The notes below the pieces were generated by a model, which did not search any database, was not told where the DNA came from, and saw only the letters and a list, made by a program, of their open reading frames with translations. A stretch of 64,000 nt of DNA from JAIOSM01 sp964593725 (lineage in GTDB: Bacteria > Desulfobacterota > Desulfobacteria > Desulfobacterales > Desulfobacteraceae). Both the position numbers and the translations under genes were made by a program. The stretch is taken from assembly GCA_964593725.1 (NCBI GenBank), contig CAZQJS010000004.1, forward strand, positions 1 through 64,000, written 5' to 3'. Below, piece by piece: positions 51,969 to 61,929 of the stretch (the first letter of the stretch is position 1; each line of letters begins with the position of its first letter).

Positions 51969-53183
51969 GTGAATAATAGATATACCGGAAAATATTTGGT
52001 AAAACCCGGAAAATCTCCTGAGATCCACAGGGCCGGCTGGATTATTGTCAATCCCTGGCATGTTATTGAAAACGGCTCCATTGCAACGGCAGATGGAAGG
52101 ATTCAGGATATTGTAAAAGCAGGACCCGGCTGCAGCCTTAAACCCGGATGTATTGACCATGGACCTGGTGTACTCATGGCTCCATTGGTAAACGCTCACA
52201 CCCATCTTGAGCTTTCATATTTTAAAGGAAGAGTTGATATGTCCCGGGGATTTAAAGCCTGGGTAAAAGATCTATTGGAATTAAGGGAAAAAACCAGCCC
52301 TGAAATTATCATGTCAGAAGCTTGCAGGGCAGGGCAGGAACTTTACAACTCAGGTGTCCTCTGGGCAGGAGAGGTCAGTACCACAGGTGTAACAAAAGAG
52401 ATATTTCAGAATTCTTCTTTGTACGGGGTCTGGTTTCAGGAGTTTCTTGGTTCTGAAAATTCTTTACAAAATAATTTAAGCCTTGAAAATAAATATTTAG
52501 TGCATGGGAAAGATATTTCCTTTTCCCTTGCAGGCCATGCTCCCCATACAACCTCACCTGATCTGCTGAAAAAAAATAAAAAGAGGACAGATAAAAAGAA
52601 ACTACCCTTTTCCATACATGTAAGCGAGTCCATGGAAGAGATGGAATTTATCAGAACCTGCAAAGGCAGATGGGCACAATTTTTAAAGTCAAGGAGTATT
52701 GACTTTTCATCCTGGAACCTCCCGGAGAAAAGCCCTGTAATACATCTTATGAATCTTGGCCTTCTTGACCCTTTGACCCTGCTGGTACATGTTTTAAATG
52801 TCAATGACCGGGATTTAAAAATAATTGCTGAATCAGGGGCAAAGGTGTGTGTCTGTCCCAGAAGCAATATGGGTCTTCACGGTACTCTGCCGGAGCTTGA
52901 AAAAATGTTTAACCATGGCATAAGACCTGCCCTTGGAACCGACAGCCTTGCAAGTTCAGAGTCTTTGAGTATCTTTGACGAGATGAAGTTTATTTCTGAA
53001 AACTACAGGGATATGGAACCATGTCAAATACTTGCCATGGCAACCCAGTATGGAGCAGATGTACTCGGTGCAGGCAGCGAGACAGGCAGCCTTGAACCAG
53101 GCAAAAGGTCTGATATGCTTTATATACCCTGCATTGCAGAAACTGAAAAAGAGGTAATGAAAAAAATTACAGGCCATGGATAA
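51969..53183 (+). CDS. mqnF: Amidohydrolase, probable aminodeoxyfutalosine deaminase
   Basis: A 404-residue amidohydrolase from a GTG start with AGGA upstream. The metal site HxH is in APLVNAHTHLELSYFKG, with later ligands in HVSES and the Asp in RPALGTDSLASSE. Position between mqnC and mqnA points to deamination of 6-amino-6-deoxyfutalosine to futalosine. It is a member of the ATZ/TRZ-type group also annotated as S-adenosylhomocysteine or guanine deaminases. Its 3' end overlaps mqnA by 8 bases. Futalosine hydrolase (mqnB) and mqnD are not in the window. Confidence 0.8.
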   Translation: MNNRYTGKYLVKPGKSPEIHRAGWIIVNPWHVIENGSIATADGRIQDIVKAGPGCSLKPGCIDHGPGVLMAPLVNAHTHLELSYFKGRVDMSRGFKAWVKDLLELREKTSPEIIMSEACRAGQELYNSGVLWAGEVSTTGVTKEIFQNSSLYGVWFQEFLGSENSLQNNLSLENKYLVHGKDISFSLAGHAPHTTSPDLLKKNKKRTDKKKLPFSIHVSESMEEMEFIRTCKGRWAQFLKSRSIDFSSWNLPEKSPVIHLMNLGLLDPLTLLVHVLNVNDRDLKIIAESGAKVCVCPRSNMGLHGTLPELEKMFNHGIRPALGTDSLASSESLSIFDEMKFISENYRDMEPCQILAMATQYGADVLGAGSETGSLEPGKRSDMLYIPCIAETEKEVMKKITGHG

Positions 53184-54006
53184 AACTAAATATAAAATGG
53201 GGAAAATAAGCTATATCAATGCATCTCCTGTTTTTTACGGGCTTGATAACGGACTTTTACCTGACTGGCTTGAAATGGTTTCAAGACCTCCTTCTGTTTT
53301 AAACCATATGGTTATCAATGGTGATATTGTGATAAGTCCCATCTCAACAGCATTCTATGCAATGCACCATGAAGACCTGCTTGTATTGCCGGATTTTTCA
53401 ATATCATGCCATGGAAGTGTAATGAGTGTTCTTTTAATGACCAGATATCCTGTTGAACAACTTGATAAAAAAAAAGTTTTTTTAACTGAAGAGTCTGCCA
53501 CGGCAGCCTCCTTTGTGAAGATGTTTTTTTCAAAAATGAATATCAACCCTCTGTTTGAGACAAGGTCAATGGGAAGTATCGTTGATATTGATGACAGTGT
53601 TGATGCCGCCTTGATAATCGGTGATGCTGCCCTGACCCAGCCCTGGGAATCAATATTTGAATACAGGCTGGACATTGGCGATTTATGGTTTCAGTTGACA
53701 GGTCTTCCCTTTGTTTTTGCAGTTTGGGTTGTCAGACGTTCCTTTGCCCTGGAAGAATCTGAAATTGTAAAAAAGATCATAATGCTTTTACATGCATCAA
53801 GAAAAGCAGGCCTGGGTGCCATGGATAAAATAATTGAGGCAGGAGCTTTTAAACTGGACCTTACCCTGCCTTTAATAAAAAAATATTATAACCATCTATA
53901 TTGTGATTTTGATTTAAAAAAACTTAAAGCACTTGAAATGTTTTTTGATTTTCTTTATGAAGAGGAAATACTTGAAAAAAAAGTTAAGGTTGAACTGTTT
54001 TCCTGA
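53176..54006 (+). CDS. mqnA: Chorismate dehydratase
   Basis: A 276-residue MqnA-family protein with the N-terminal signature MGKISYINASPVFYGLDNGL, the SPISTAFYAMH substrate loop and DAALIIGDAAL. MqnA removes water from chorismate to give 3-[(1-carboxyvinyl)oxy]benzoate, the first step of the futalosine route. The ATG at 53176 overlaps the deaminase stop; an internal Met at residue 8 would also fit. With mqnE, mqnC and mqnF it forms one tightly packed operon. Menaquinone is the likely partner of membrane redox enzymes such as the cytochrome b fusion at 28.8 kb. Confidence 0.9.
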   Translation: MDKTKYKMGKISYINASPVFYGLDNGLLPDWLEMVSRPPSVLNHMVINGDIVISPISTAFYAMHHEDLLVLPDFSISCHGSVMSVLLMTRYPVEQLDKKKVFLTEESATAASFVKMFFSKMNINPLFETRSMGSIVDIDDSVDAALIIGDAALTQPWESIFEYRLDIGDLWFQLTGLPFVFAVWVVRRSFALEESEIVKKIIMLLHASRKAGLGAMDKIIEAGAFKLDLTLPLIKKYYNHLYCDFDLKKLKALEMFFDFLYEEEILEKKVKVELFS

Positions 54007-54062
54007 AAACAATTCAATTGCCGCCATATTTTAATACCAACCATTCACATGAGGGGAGCCAT

Positions 54063-56471
54063 ATGAAATTAAAAAAGGTTTTAACCGGTGCTTTTCTTGT
54101 ACTAGCACTTGCATTGGCAGGTTTGCTGGTGTTTGTTAATAATTTTGCAGAAAAAGGAGTTCCTGATTATAATCAGAATATTTCCATTCCAGGTCTTGAA
54201 AAAAGCGTAACTATTTACCGGGACAAATTTGCAGTTCCACATATTTATGCGGAAAATGAGCATGATCTCTACCTTGCCACGGGATATGTCATGGCCCAGG
54301 ACAGGATGTGGCAGATGGATCTGATAAGACGGGTCTGCCTGGGCAGATTAAGTGAAATTTTTGGAAAAGATGCAGTGGATGCTGATAAACTTTTCAGAAC
54401 ACTTCAAATTCCCAAAAAGTCAAAACTTGTACTTGACAGGATGTCTGGCAATCTCCTGGATCAGCTCAATGCCTATTCTGAGGGAGTTAACTACTATATT
54501 AAAGAGCACAGTGGAAACCTGCCCCTGGAGTTTAATATACTGGGGTATTCTCCAGAAGCATGGGAGCCTGTTCATACTCTCAACCTTGTGGGATATATGG
54601 CCTGGGACCTGGTTGGAGGCTGGGGTACTGAAATTATCATAAGCATCCTTGAAAAGAGGCTTGGACCATCCATGGTGGAGGAGATAACACCTGGTTTTGA
54701 TAAACATGGACCTGTTTTCCCCGATTATGTCAAGGCAGATCTTATTAATGAATTATATGAAGGCTTTGTGCTTAACAGTGAAAAAGTCAGTGAGCTTGGA
54801 GTGCAGATATTAAAGGCGAGCAATAACTGGGCTGTGTCAGGCAGTAAAACCGATACTGGCAGACCAATACTTGCCAATGACATGCACCTTGGTCTGAATT
54901 CTCCTGGGATATGGCTCCAGATGCACCAGAATATTAAGGACAGATTAAATGTAACAGGTGTTACCCTTCCGGGTGCTCCATTTGTGGTGTGCGGGCACAA
55001 TGATAAGATTGCCTGGGGAATGACCAATGTAATGGTTGATAATCTTGATTTTTACATTGAAAAAATAAATCCAGACAACCCGGATGAGTACCTTTATAAG
55101 GGTGAATGGAAAAAGTTGAAAAAAAGAAAAGAGATAATAAAGGTAAAGGACAGAGAACCTGTTGAGTTTCAAGTCTGCATGACACACAACGGGCCCATAG
55201 TATCTGGTTTGAAAAAAAATATTAAAGATATGAAGATCTCGGTAAGATGGCTGGGGTTTGAATACAGCAACGAGATCCAGGGACTTTATGACCTTAACCG
55301 GGCTGAAAATTTTGAAGATTTTAAAAATGGTGCAAAACAATTTGTTGCTGTGAGTCAAAATATTGTTTATGCAGATAAAGAGGGTAATATCGGACTTGTC
55401 TGTGCTGCCGGAATACCGATACGACCCTCCAATGACGGCTCAAAAGTATGGCCGGGCTGGACAGGAGACCATGAATGGAAGGGAATTGTACCCTTTAATG
55501 AGCTTCCTGTTTCCTATAACCCTGAAAGGGGTTTTGTATCATCGGCAAACTACAATACAGCTCAAAATTTTCCCTACTATATAAACAGGTGGGAGTTCTG
55601 TATACCCTACCGCCTTGACAGAATCAATGAGATTTTACAGTCCAGGGAAAAGTTCTCTGTTAATGATATAAAAAAGATGCAGCTTGACATGAAGTCAAAA
55701 TTTGTCCAGTCTCTTATTGGAGATCTGATTTCCGAAGCAGGGAATATACCTTTACTGACCGACCTTGAGAAAAAATCCATTTCCATACTCAAGGCCTGGG
55801 ATTATTCCATGGATGCAAAAAAAAGCGCACCTGCAATTTTTGAAACATTTGTTTTTAAATTTATTGAAAACACCTTTAAGGATCAGATGGGAAATGAGCT
55901 CTACCAGGGATATATCAGGAATCAACACTCTGTGATCCTGGGTATTGAAAGAGTGTGGAATAAAGATTCAGCATGGTTTGATGATATAAACACCGGTAAA
56001 AAAGAAACCTTTGCCGACATTGTTCAGAAAAGTTTTTCAGGTGCAGTTAAAGATCTTGAAAAAGAGCTGGGTTCTGATCCAAATTCCTGGGAGTGGGGGA
56101 AAATTCACACCTTTACCCTTGGGCACCCCCTTGGAAAAGTGAAAATACTTGATCTTGTTTTTAATCTGAACAAGGGCCCCTACCAACTCGGGGGAGGCCT
56201 GCATACCATACCCCAGTATGCCTATGATTTTGTAAAGCCGTTTAAAGTTAACCATGGCCCATCCCAAAGGCATGTGTATGATATTTCCAATTGGGATAAC
56301 TCTTTTTCCGTTATCCCGACGGGTATTTCAGGCATACCTGCAAGTAAACATTATTGTGACCAGACTGCACTGTATGTTAAGGGGCAATACCATGCAGACT
56401 ATATAACCAGGGCAAGGGTGGAAAAAGAAGCACTTTATACCACACATCTTAACCCTGGAGGGGCAGAGTAA
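54063..56471 (+). CDS. Penicillin acylase-family (Ntn) amidohydrolase, membrane-anchored
   Basis: An 802-residue protein starting MKLKKVLTGAFLVLALALAG after a GAGGGG site (the frame is open to 54018). An N-terminal anchor or signal precedes the alpha chain (YRDKFAVPHIYAENEHDLY, GYVMAQDRMWQMDLIRR). The autocatalytic beta-chain Ser253 is in KASNNWAVSG. Later blocks are ILANDMHLGLNSPGIWLQ and LPGAPFVVCGHNDKIAWGMTNV. Such enzymes are self-cleaving N-terminal nucleophile hydrolases that cut amides such as acyl-homoserine lactones, penicillins or acyl-amino acids in the periplasm. The substrate here is unknown. It follows mqnA by about 55 bases. Confidence 0.88.
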   Translation: MKLKKVLTGAFLVLALALAGLLVFVNNFAEKGVPDYNQNISIPGLEKSVTIYRDKFAVPHIYAENEHDLYLATGYVMAQDRMWQMDLIRRVCLGRLSEIFGKDAVDADKLFRTLQIPKKSKLVLDRMSGNLLDQLNAYSEGVNYYIKEHSGNLPLEFNILGYSPEAWEPVHTLNLVGYMAWDLVGGWGTEIIISILEKRLGPSMVEEITPGFDKHGPVFPDYVKADLINELYEGFVLNSEKVSELGVQILKASNNWAVSGSKTDTGRPILANDMHLGLNSPGIWLQMHQNIKDRLNVTGVTLPGAPFVVCGHNDKIAWGMTNVMVDNLDFYIEKINPDNPDEYLYKGEWKKLKKRKEIIKVKDREPVEFQVCMTHNGPIVSGLKKNIKDMKISVRWLGFEYSNEIQGLYDLNRAENFEDFKNGAKQFVAVSQNIVYADKEGNIGLVCAAGIPIRPSNDGSKVWPGWTGDHEWKGIVPFNELPVSYNPERGFVSSANYNTAQNFPYYINRWEFCIPYRLDRINEILQSREKFSVNDIKKMQLDMKSKFVQSLIGDLISEAGNIPLLTDLEKKSISILKAWDYSMDAKKSAPAIFETFVFKFIENTFKDQMGNELYQGYIRNQHSVILGIERVWNKDSAWFDDINTGKKETFADIVQKSFSGAVKDLEKELGSDPNSWEWGKIHTFTLGHPLGKVKILDLVFNLNKGPYQLGGGLHTIPQYAYDFVKPFKVNHGPSQRHVYDISNWDNSFSVIPTGISGIPASKHYCDQTALYVKGQYHADYITRARVEKEALYTTHLNPGGAE

Positions 56472-56540
56472 GTTGATCCGGCTTAACGGCAAATTATTTC
56501 CCCTGTGTCCGGGACATAAGACCAGATTAAAAGATGTATA

Positions 56541-57152
56541 ATGATAAAATTTGAATCAGTATATCTTAATCAGAACAATAAAGTGATTTTTTCCAACCTG
56601 AATTTTTCTGTTGGAGAAAACCAAAAAATTTTGATTCAGGGTAAATCAGGCATTGGGAAAACAACGCTGTTTAAAATGATTCTTGGTTTTGAGGAACCTG
56701 ACAGGGGAACAATCACTTTTAAAGGCCTTGCCATGACAAGGGAAAATATCAGAGCCATCCGGCAGCAGATATTTTACTTAAGCCAGGACATTGATCTTAA
56801 AAATGATTATGTGGATTCCCTGCTGGATGAGATTCTTCATGGCAGCCCTTCTGAAAAATCACCAGGACAGGACTTTGATGACTTAAAGCACTTCCTTGAC
56901 CTTGATGATGCAGTCTTTAAACAGAGAGTAAAGGAATTGTCAGGAGGGGAACGCCAGAGGATCGGACTCTTGATCTGTTTTTCCCTGGACCGGCCTGTCT
57001 GGCTTCTGGATGAACCAACTTCTGCCATTGACGATAAAATGAAAAAAAAAGTGGCAGATTATATAACCGGCCAGGACAAGACAATTATCATAATCAGCCA
57101 TGATAGTGTGTGGCAGAACAATGAAAGTATAAAAATTAAAAGGTGGGAATAA
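56541..57152 (+). CDS. FetA/YbbL-like ABC ATPase
   Basis: A short, 203-residue ATPase with Walker A QGKSGIGKTT, signature LSGGERQRIG, Walker B PVWLLDEPTSA and the switch His in IIISHD. The small size and the UPF0014 permease encoded immediately after (no intergenic base) identify a FetAB-type exporter, linked in E. coli to iron homeostasis and oxidative stress resistance. Its substrate here is inferred. A 69-base gap separates it from the acylase gene, with no clear promoter. Confidence 0.85.
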   Translation: MIKFESVYLNQNNKVIFSNLNFSVGENQKILIQGKSGIGKTTLFKMILGFEEPDRGTITFKGLAMTRENIRAIRQQIFYLSQDIDLKNDYVDSLLDEILHGSPSEKSPGQDFDDLKHFLDLDDAVFKQRVKELSGGERQRIGLLICFSLDRPVWLLDEPTSAIDDKMKKKVADYITGQDKTIIIISHDSVWQNNESIKIKRWE

Positions 57153-57938
57153 ATGGGTGCCAGGGATCTTGGATTTTTATCACTCTTATCACTGTTGATT
57201 TTTATGATTCCCGTTGTTTATATCAACTACCGGCTTAAGCTTGCTGTGAACAGGAGGCTGATTACATCGGTTGTAAGGATGTGTGTGCAGTTGGGCTTTG
57301 TTGGAATCTATCTAAAGTTTTTATTCAAATATAACTCTCCTTTGCTGAATGTGCTGTATCTTTTGATCATGATATCCATTGCATGCCAGTCCATAATACG
57401 CTCCAGCAATCTTAAATTGAGTAAATTTTTTATATCTGTTTTTTTCTCTCTGCTGATTCCCTTTACAATCATCCTTTTCTTTTTTAATGGTGTGGTTGTA
57501 AGAATCAATAATCTGTTTGAAGCTGAATATATTATTCCCATTGGCGGTATGCTCCTTGGTAACAGTCTGAGAAGCATGATTATTGTGCTCAACGGTTTTT
57601 ATACAGGTATACGCAAAGATGAGAAGGTATATCTTTACTCCATATCTTTATTTAACAATAGGCTTAAAGCATTAAAACCCTATTTTAAAGAGAGTTTCCT
57701 TGCAGGAATTACTCCGACCATTGCCTCCATGGCAACCATTGGTCTTGTTTCCCTGCCAGGCATGATGACAGGGCAGATCCTTGGCGGCTCAGTGCCTGTT
57801 GTGGCAATAAAATATCAGATTGCAATCATGTTCTCTATTTTTTATACAGAATATTTTTCCACAATACTTGCAGTTATATTTTCATTAAAGGTGGGTTTTA
57901 ATGATTTTGATGTGCTTAAGAAAGATATATTCATCTGA
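57153..57938 (+). CDS. FetB/YbbM-like (UPF0014) ABC permease
   Basis: A 261-residue integral membrane protein with about seven helices. UPF0014 signatures are the RMCVQLGFVGIYLKFLF segment, IIPIGGMLLGNSLRSMIIVLN and GITPTIASMATIGLVSLPGMMTGQILGGS. It begins with the ATG directly after the ATPase stop. Together with the ATPase it should export a cation, by analogy iron. The 3' end converges on the LytTR regulator gene with 12 bases between. Confidence 0.85.
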   Translation: MGARDLGFLSLLSLLIFMIPVVYINYRLKLAVNRRLITSVVRMCVQLGFVGIYLKFLFKYNSPLLNVLYLLIMISIACQSIIRSSNLKLSKFFISVFFSLLIPFTIILFFFNGVVVRINNLFEAEYIIPIGGMLLGNSLRSMIIVLNGFYTGIRKDEKVYLYSISLFNNRLKALKPYFKESFLAGITPTIASMATIGLVSLPGMMTGQILGGSVPVVAIKYQIAIMFSIFYTEYFSTILAVIFSLKVGFNDFDVLKKDIFI

Positions 57939-57950
57939 AAAGTCCTGGTT

Positions 57951-58727
57951 CTACATCTGTTTAAAAAGATGTGTGTAACGTCTTGAGACTGTAACAGGTT
58001 TGTGAAAATTCTTTACTTTAATTACATACCGCCCTGTAATTGAGCGGCTTACTTTTTCAATATCTCCAACCCTTACAATTGTGCTTCTGTGAATCCTCCA
58101 GAACAGTTCAGGTTCAAGCTGCTGCTCAAGTTCTTTTATACTCCTGCGTATAAGATACTCTTTTTTTCTGGAAAAAAGTGCTGTGTACTTGTCCTGTGCC
58201 ATAAACAGGCTTATTTCATTTACAGGGATAAGGTGAATGGTCTCCTGCTTTTGAACCCTTATCCATTGAAGGTATTTTTTTCTGGGTTGAGCCGGAATAT
58301 TATCGGCAATTTTTCTTAATATCAGAGAAATATCCCGGGATTCAAATCCATTGTTTTTTTCTGCAAGGATTCTTTTTTTCAGGCGGGCCACACATTTTTT
58401 TAATCTTTTTTCTTCATAGGGTTTTAAAATATAATCAATGGCCTCATTTTCAAAAGCATCCACAGCATATTGGTCATAGGCAGTAATAAAAACAATCCTG
58501 GATATCCTGTTTATCTCTCCTGCAGCTTCAATACCGGATTTACCAGGCATTTTAATGTCAAGAAATGCAATATCAGGCCTTAACTTTTCTGTAAGCTCAA
58601 TGGCTGCAATACCGTTTTCAGCTTCAGCACAGATTACAAGTTCAGGCCAGATAAGTTTGAGTTTATTTTTCAGGTAAGTCCTGAGCTGCTCTTCATCATC
58701 TGCAATTAAGGCCTGTATCTTTTCCAT
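57951..58727 (-). CDS. LytTR-family response regulator
   Basis: A 258-residue regulator with an N-terminal receiver (IADDEEQL acidic pair, phospho-acceptor Asp57 in AFLDIKMPG, FITAYDQYAVDAF, Lys in YILKPYEEK) and a C-terminal LytTR DNA-binding domain (about 155-258, EISLFMAQDKYTALFSRK, FWRIHRSTIVRVGDIEKV). LytTR regulators bind paired 9-bp repeats. It overlaps its kinase gene by 32 bases. Its targets are not evident; the adjacent exporter genes are candidates. Confidence 0.92.
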   Translation of the reverse strand: MEKIQALIADDEEQLRTYLKNKLKLIWPELVICAEAENGIAAIELTEKLRPDIAFLDIKMPGKSGIEAAGEINRISRIVFITAYDQYAVDAFENEAIDYILKPYEEKRLKKCVARLKKRILAEKNNGFESRDISLILRKIADNIPAQPRKKYLQWIRVQKQETIHLIPVNEISLFMAQDKYTALFSRKKEYLIRRSIKELEQQLEPELFWRIHRSTIVRVGDIEKVSRSITGRYVIKVKNFHKPVTVSRRYTHLFKQM

Positions 58728-59751
58728 AGGGCACCCTTATTGTTATTGTTAAGCCGGATGAACGGCTGGTTTTAAAGGATATTGAACCTTGATCATTGTA
58801 CAATGCCTTAAGGCGGGCAAGAACATTTTTCAACCCAATACCCCGGGAAAAATCAGAACCAGAAGTTCCATCACCTGTATCACTGATTGTAATCTCTAAA
58901 ATCTCATTTTCTGCTGCTGCTTTAATTGATATTATACCTCCTTTGACATTAGGTTCAATGGCGTGTTTAATTGCGTTTTCCACAAGAGGTTGAATAAGCA
59001 TGGGCGGAAAGGGCGTTTCATAAAGATTATCTGGAATTTCAATTGTGTAATTCAGCCTTGCACCCATGCGGATCTTATTTATATCAAGGTAGGAGCGTAT
59101 GAAATCCATTTCCTCCTTCAGGCTGTTCACGTTATTCCTTGTGTGCCTGAGAGAGCAGCGAAGATATTGTGTAAGGTCATAAAGCATCTTTTTCCCCCTT
59201 GAAAGATCAGTTTCCAGAAGACTTATAACAGTGGACAGGGTGTTAAAGAGAAAATGGGGTTCAATCTGTGCCTGGAGTATTTTCAGGTTAGCCTGGATAT
59301 TCTCTTTTTCCAGGGAGATCCTTTTTAATTTTTCTTCCTGTTTTGCAATTTTCAGGAGGGAATATTTCTCCTTTGTAACAAAAAAGTAGGTAATGATTAT
59401 TCCAAAGGCAGTACCTGCTGCAAGTACAGGGTATAGGTAGCTTATTATATTGCTGTCAAAAAAAAATGCATAAAGAGCAATACCGGTTCCAATTCCCAGG
59501 ATAATACAGACTGCAATCAGGCATATCTGTTTAAAGGTTGTTCCAGGCTTAAACAGTAAAAACATACCATGGCTGATGGTGAAAATTGATACACCAATTA
59601 AATGGGATTTGACATTGAACATGACCAGAGTGTCCTTGCTGGGCATAAGCACCCACAACAGAAAGCCTATAACACTGTTGAATATGAGAACAAGGATAAA
59701 CTCATTTAATAATAATTTAGCATTAAGGTGTTCATACTTTGTGATGATCAT
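58696..59751 (-). CDS. LytS/YehU-type sensor histidine kinase
   Basis: A 351-residue membrane kinase. About four hydrophobic helices lie in residues 14-125, with a short linker and then the His_kinase domain: His166 in QAQIEPHFLFNTL, the N box LIQPLVENAIKHA and ATP-lid DTGDGTSG...GIGLKNVLARL. No periplasmic sensor domain is obvious, so the signal may be sensed in the membrane. It pairs with the LytTR regulator encoded downstream. It lies 16 bases after the beta-barrel gene on the same strand, so it is likely part of the lol-like operon. Confidence 0.9.
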   Translation of the reverse strand: MIITKYEHLNAKLLLNEFILVLIFNSVIGFLLWVLMPSKDTLVMFNVKSHLIGVSIFTISHGMFLLFKPGTTFKQICLIAVCIILGIGTGIALYAFFFDSNIISYLYPVLAAGTAFGIIITYFFVTKEKYSLLKIAKQEEKLKRISLEKENIQANLKILQAQIEPHFLFNTLSTVISLLETDLSRGKKMLYDLTQYLRCSLRHTRNNVNSLKEEMDFIRSYLDINKIRMGARLNYTIEIPDNLYETPFPPMLIQPLVENAIKHAIEPNVKGGIISIKAAAENEILEITISDTGDGTSGSDFSRGIGLKNVLARLKALYNDQGSISFKTSRSSGLTITIRVPYGKDTGLNCR

Positions 59752-59767
59752 GGGTTAAAATTCCATC

Positions 59768-61141
59768 TTAAAAAATGTATTCTATACCTGCTAATATCTG
59801 GTAATCAAGGATCGACCCCAATGATGTTTCATGACCCCCTGTGTTAAGAATCCCTGAAGCAAAGAGCCTGGTATGATCGCCTGCATAGTGGTCAGTTAAC
59901 AGTATAAACCCTGCTGATTTGTCATCCAGGCACTGGGTCCATCTGAAAGTTAAATCAAAAAGATCAAATATATCATTGTTCATGTACTGGACCATAAAAT
60001 AGTTTTTACGCAGGAACATCAATTTATTATTCATGGTCAGGGCAAGATTTTTTTTTGCAAGCCCTGATACAATACCAGGAACATGGTAAAGGTCACAGGC
60101 TCTTTTTTTCAATTTATAATAACTCCTGGCAGCTTTACCATTATATCCCTTCTGGTTATAGAGATACTCAAATGTCAGGCTTGCCCCTGATTTAAATGTA
60201 TATGTTCCGCCGGCAAGGGCAGTTGTAGTAAGTTTATGGTTATTTTGTCTTAACTTTGCCATTGAAAAACCTGGAAAACCTGGTTCAGCAACAGGGTAAA
60301 GCGCATAAGACCTGCGTTGCAATCCGATTTCAGTATAGAGTATTAATGCATCATTTGCTGTAATGCCTCCAAAAAATCCTGCCCTGTTCATGTCACTGCC
60401 GCCTTCTGTGTGGGATAAAATTAAGCTTGCATATCTGTTGCTGCCTGCATAATCACTTTTTATGGCATATGTTCTTCCAAAGTTGTTATCATGACTTCTA
60501 CCGTTATCAGTATTGACAATAATAGAATATGTAAAATCTGTACCCGGCATGAAAATAATTTTTGCAAATTCCTTTCCCTCTTGTTCCTCATGGGGGGAGT
60601 TCTTGCCATTGTCAAAAAAGAAGGGGTTGGAAGGAGAGCATAAAAAAGATGGCCCCCATTGGAGAACCTGCCTGCCAAATGAGAAAAATAATTTTTCATT
60701 TGCCTGATATTGTGTAAGATATTCATTTATAAAAATTTCATGACCGTGTTCCAGGGTATCTTCCATGGTACTTGTGTTTATGTGATCAAAGTAGAAATCC
60801 GCCCTTGGTTTTACACTGGCAAAAAGATTTTTCAGGGAAAAAGAAAAATCAGGCCGCAGGCTTAAAGTACCGCTGTAATCTGCAAGTTTAAGAAAATCAT
60901 TGCCAGGGTTCTGGCTTGAAAGGGCTGGCCGGTTAACCCCTGCCCATGAAATTACACTGATCCTGTATCTGTATCCTTTCCTGAATTTTTCCATATACCT
61001 GTCCCATAAACTAAAGGGTTCAGCCCCTGCATGGGTGCCACTATTTCCTGAGGCAGAAAGAGTAAAAGGGAAAAATAAGATAAAGAACAATAAAATTAAG
61101 AGATTTAATTTACCTGTTTTCAATAATATCATGAAGCCCAT
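59768..61141 (-). CDS. Putative outer-membrane beta-barrel protein
   Basis: A 457-residue protein with a signal peptide (LILLFFILFFPFTLSASG). The mature part has many alternating aromatic and polar strands (SLRPDFSFSLKNLFASVKP, KLFFSFGRQVLQWGPSFLCS, FDLTFRWTQCLDDKSAGFIL) and ends in a typical outer-membrane terminal Phe (AGIEYIF). No TonB box is visible. It lies with a LolA-like carrier and a LolCD-like transporter, so it may be the outer-membrane end of that export path. The exact family is not recognised. Confidence 0.7.
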   Translation of the reverse strand: MGFMILLKTGKLNLLILLFFILFFPFTLSASGNSGTHAGAEPFSLWDRYMEKFRKGYRYRISVISWAGVNRPALSSQNPGNDFLKLADYSGTLSLRPDFSFSLKNLFASVKPRADFYFDHINTSTMEDTLEHGHEIFINEYLTQYQANEKLFFSFGRQVLQWGPSFLCSPSNPFFFDNGKNSPHEEQEGKEFAKIIFMPGTDFTYSIIVNTDNGRSHDNNFGRTYAIKSDYAGSNRYASLILSHTEGGSDMNRAGFFGGITANDALILYTEIGLQRRSYALYPVAEPGFPGFSMAKLRQNNHKLTTTALAGGTYTFKSGASLTFEYLYNQKGYNGKAARSYYKLKKRACDLYHVPGIVSGLAKKNLALTMNNKLMFLRKNYFMVQYMNNDIFDLFDLTFRWTQCLDDKSAGFILLTDHYAGDHTRLFASGILNTGGHETSLGSILDYQILAGIEYIF

Positions 61142-61144
61142 GAT

Positions 61145-61900
61145 TTATCTCATTAAAAGATTCAGATTAAATGTTGAGTCAGGAATTTTTTTAATTTTAA
61201 TATTTTTGTAATACATTGTTGTAATATCATCTTTAAAAATCTTATTTTTAATCACCATCTTTGATACAAAGGGTTTTACCATGCCATTGACAGTGATGCT
61301 GTTGTCATATTCAAATTGTGCACTTTTAAACAGTTTGCCTGAAACTGTATAAAAATCTGCTTTTATGCCCACAAGCTTATCCTTTGAAACCCAGTACCGG
61401 ATTCTGTCATAGGTAACTTTTTTATTTTTGGCTTTCAGGTCAAACAGAAAGCAGGGCTGATTGTTGAACTCTCCGTTGTCATCAAATTGAGTTATGGTAT
61501 AGTCTCCAGCATAACTTGTTGATGCAATATCCCCATTGGAAGCACTGCCAAGGAGTTTCTGCCTTGGAGAAATTGGCACAGGCTTTGAAAGTCCGGGCTT
61601 TACAAACCACATATTCCTGTCCCGCATTAGAAGTTTTCTGCCCTTTACCCTGGCAGGCATGATGAATTCAGCAAGTGAGTTTGACTTATCTGCCATAAGT
61701 TTTAAGGTATTATTCTTTTTTTTCCCTTTTTCAACTGATTCTATCTTAATGATCCATTCAAGTCCGTTACTGCTACCCCTTGCAATATCTGATGCCTTTA
61801 GAATTTCTCCAGGACTTTTTAAGGTTTCTCCATGGATGATATTTATTCCTGGTATCACCACCATAATGACAACAATCACTGTTTTAAAAAGGTATCCCAT
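61145..61900 (-). CDS. LolA-like outer-membrane lipoprotein-sorting protein
   Basis: A 251-residue protein with a signal peptide or anchor at 1-24 and the LolA-like half-barrel fold (MADKSNSLAEFIMPARVKGR, DRNMWFVKPGLSKPVPISP, YWVSKDKLVGIKADFYTVSG). This group is usually annotated as outer membrane lipoprotein-sorting protein and is found with FtsX-type ABC transporters rather than in the essential Lol system. It probably carries a lipid or lipoprotein to the neighbouring beta-barrel. It lies 3 bases upstream of the barrel gene and 29 bases after the permease. Confidence 0.82.
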   Translation of the reverse strand: MGYLFKTVIVVIMVVIPGINIIHGETLKSPGEILKASDIARGSSNGLEWIIKIESVEKGKKKNNTLKLMADKSNSLAEFIMPARVKGRKLLMRDRNMWFVKPGLSKPVPISPRQKLLGSASNGDIASTSYAGDYTITQFDDNGEFNNQPCFLFDLKAKNKKVTYDRIRYWVSKDKLVGIKADFYTVSGKLFKSAQFEYDNSITVNGMVKPFVSKMVIKNKIFKDDITTMYYKNIKIKKIPDSTFNLNLLMR

Positions 61901-61929
61901 GATATTTTCTCCTTAAGTTATATTTAAAT

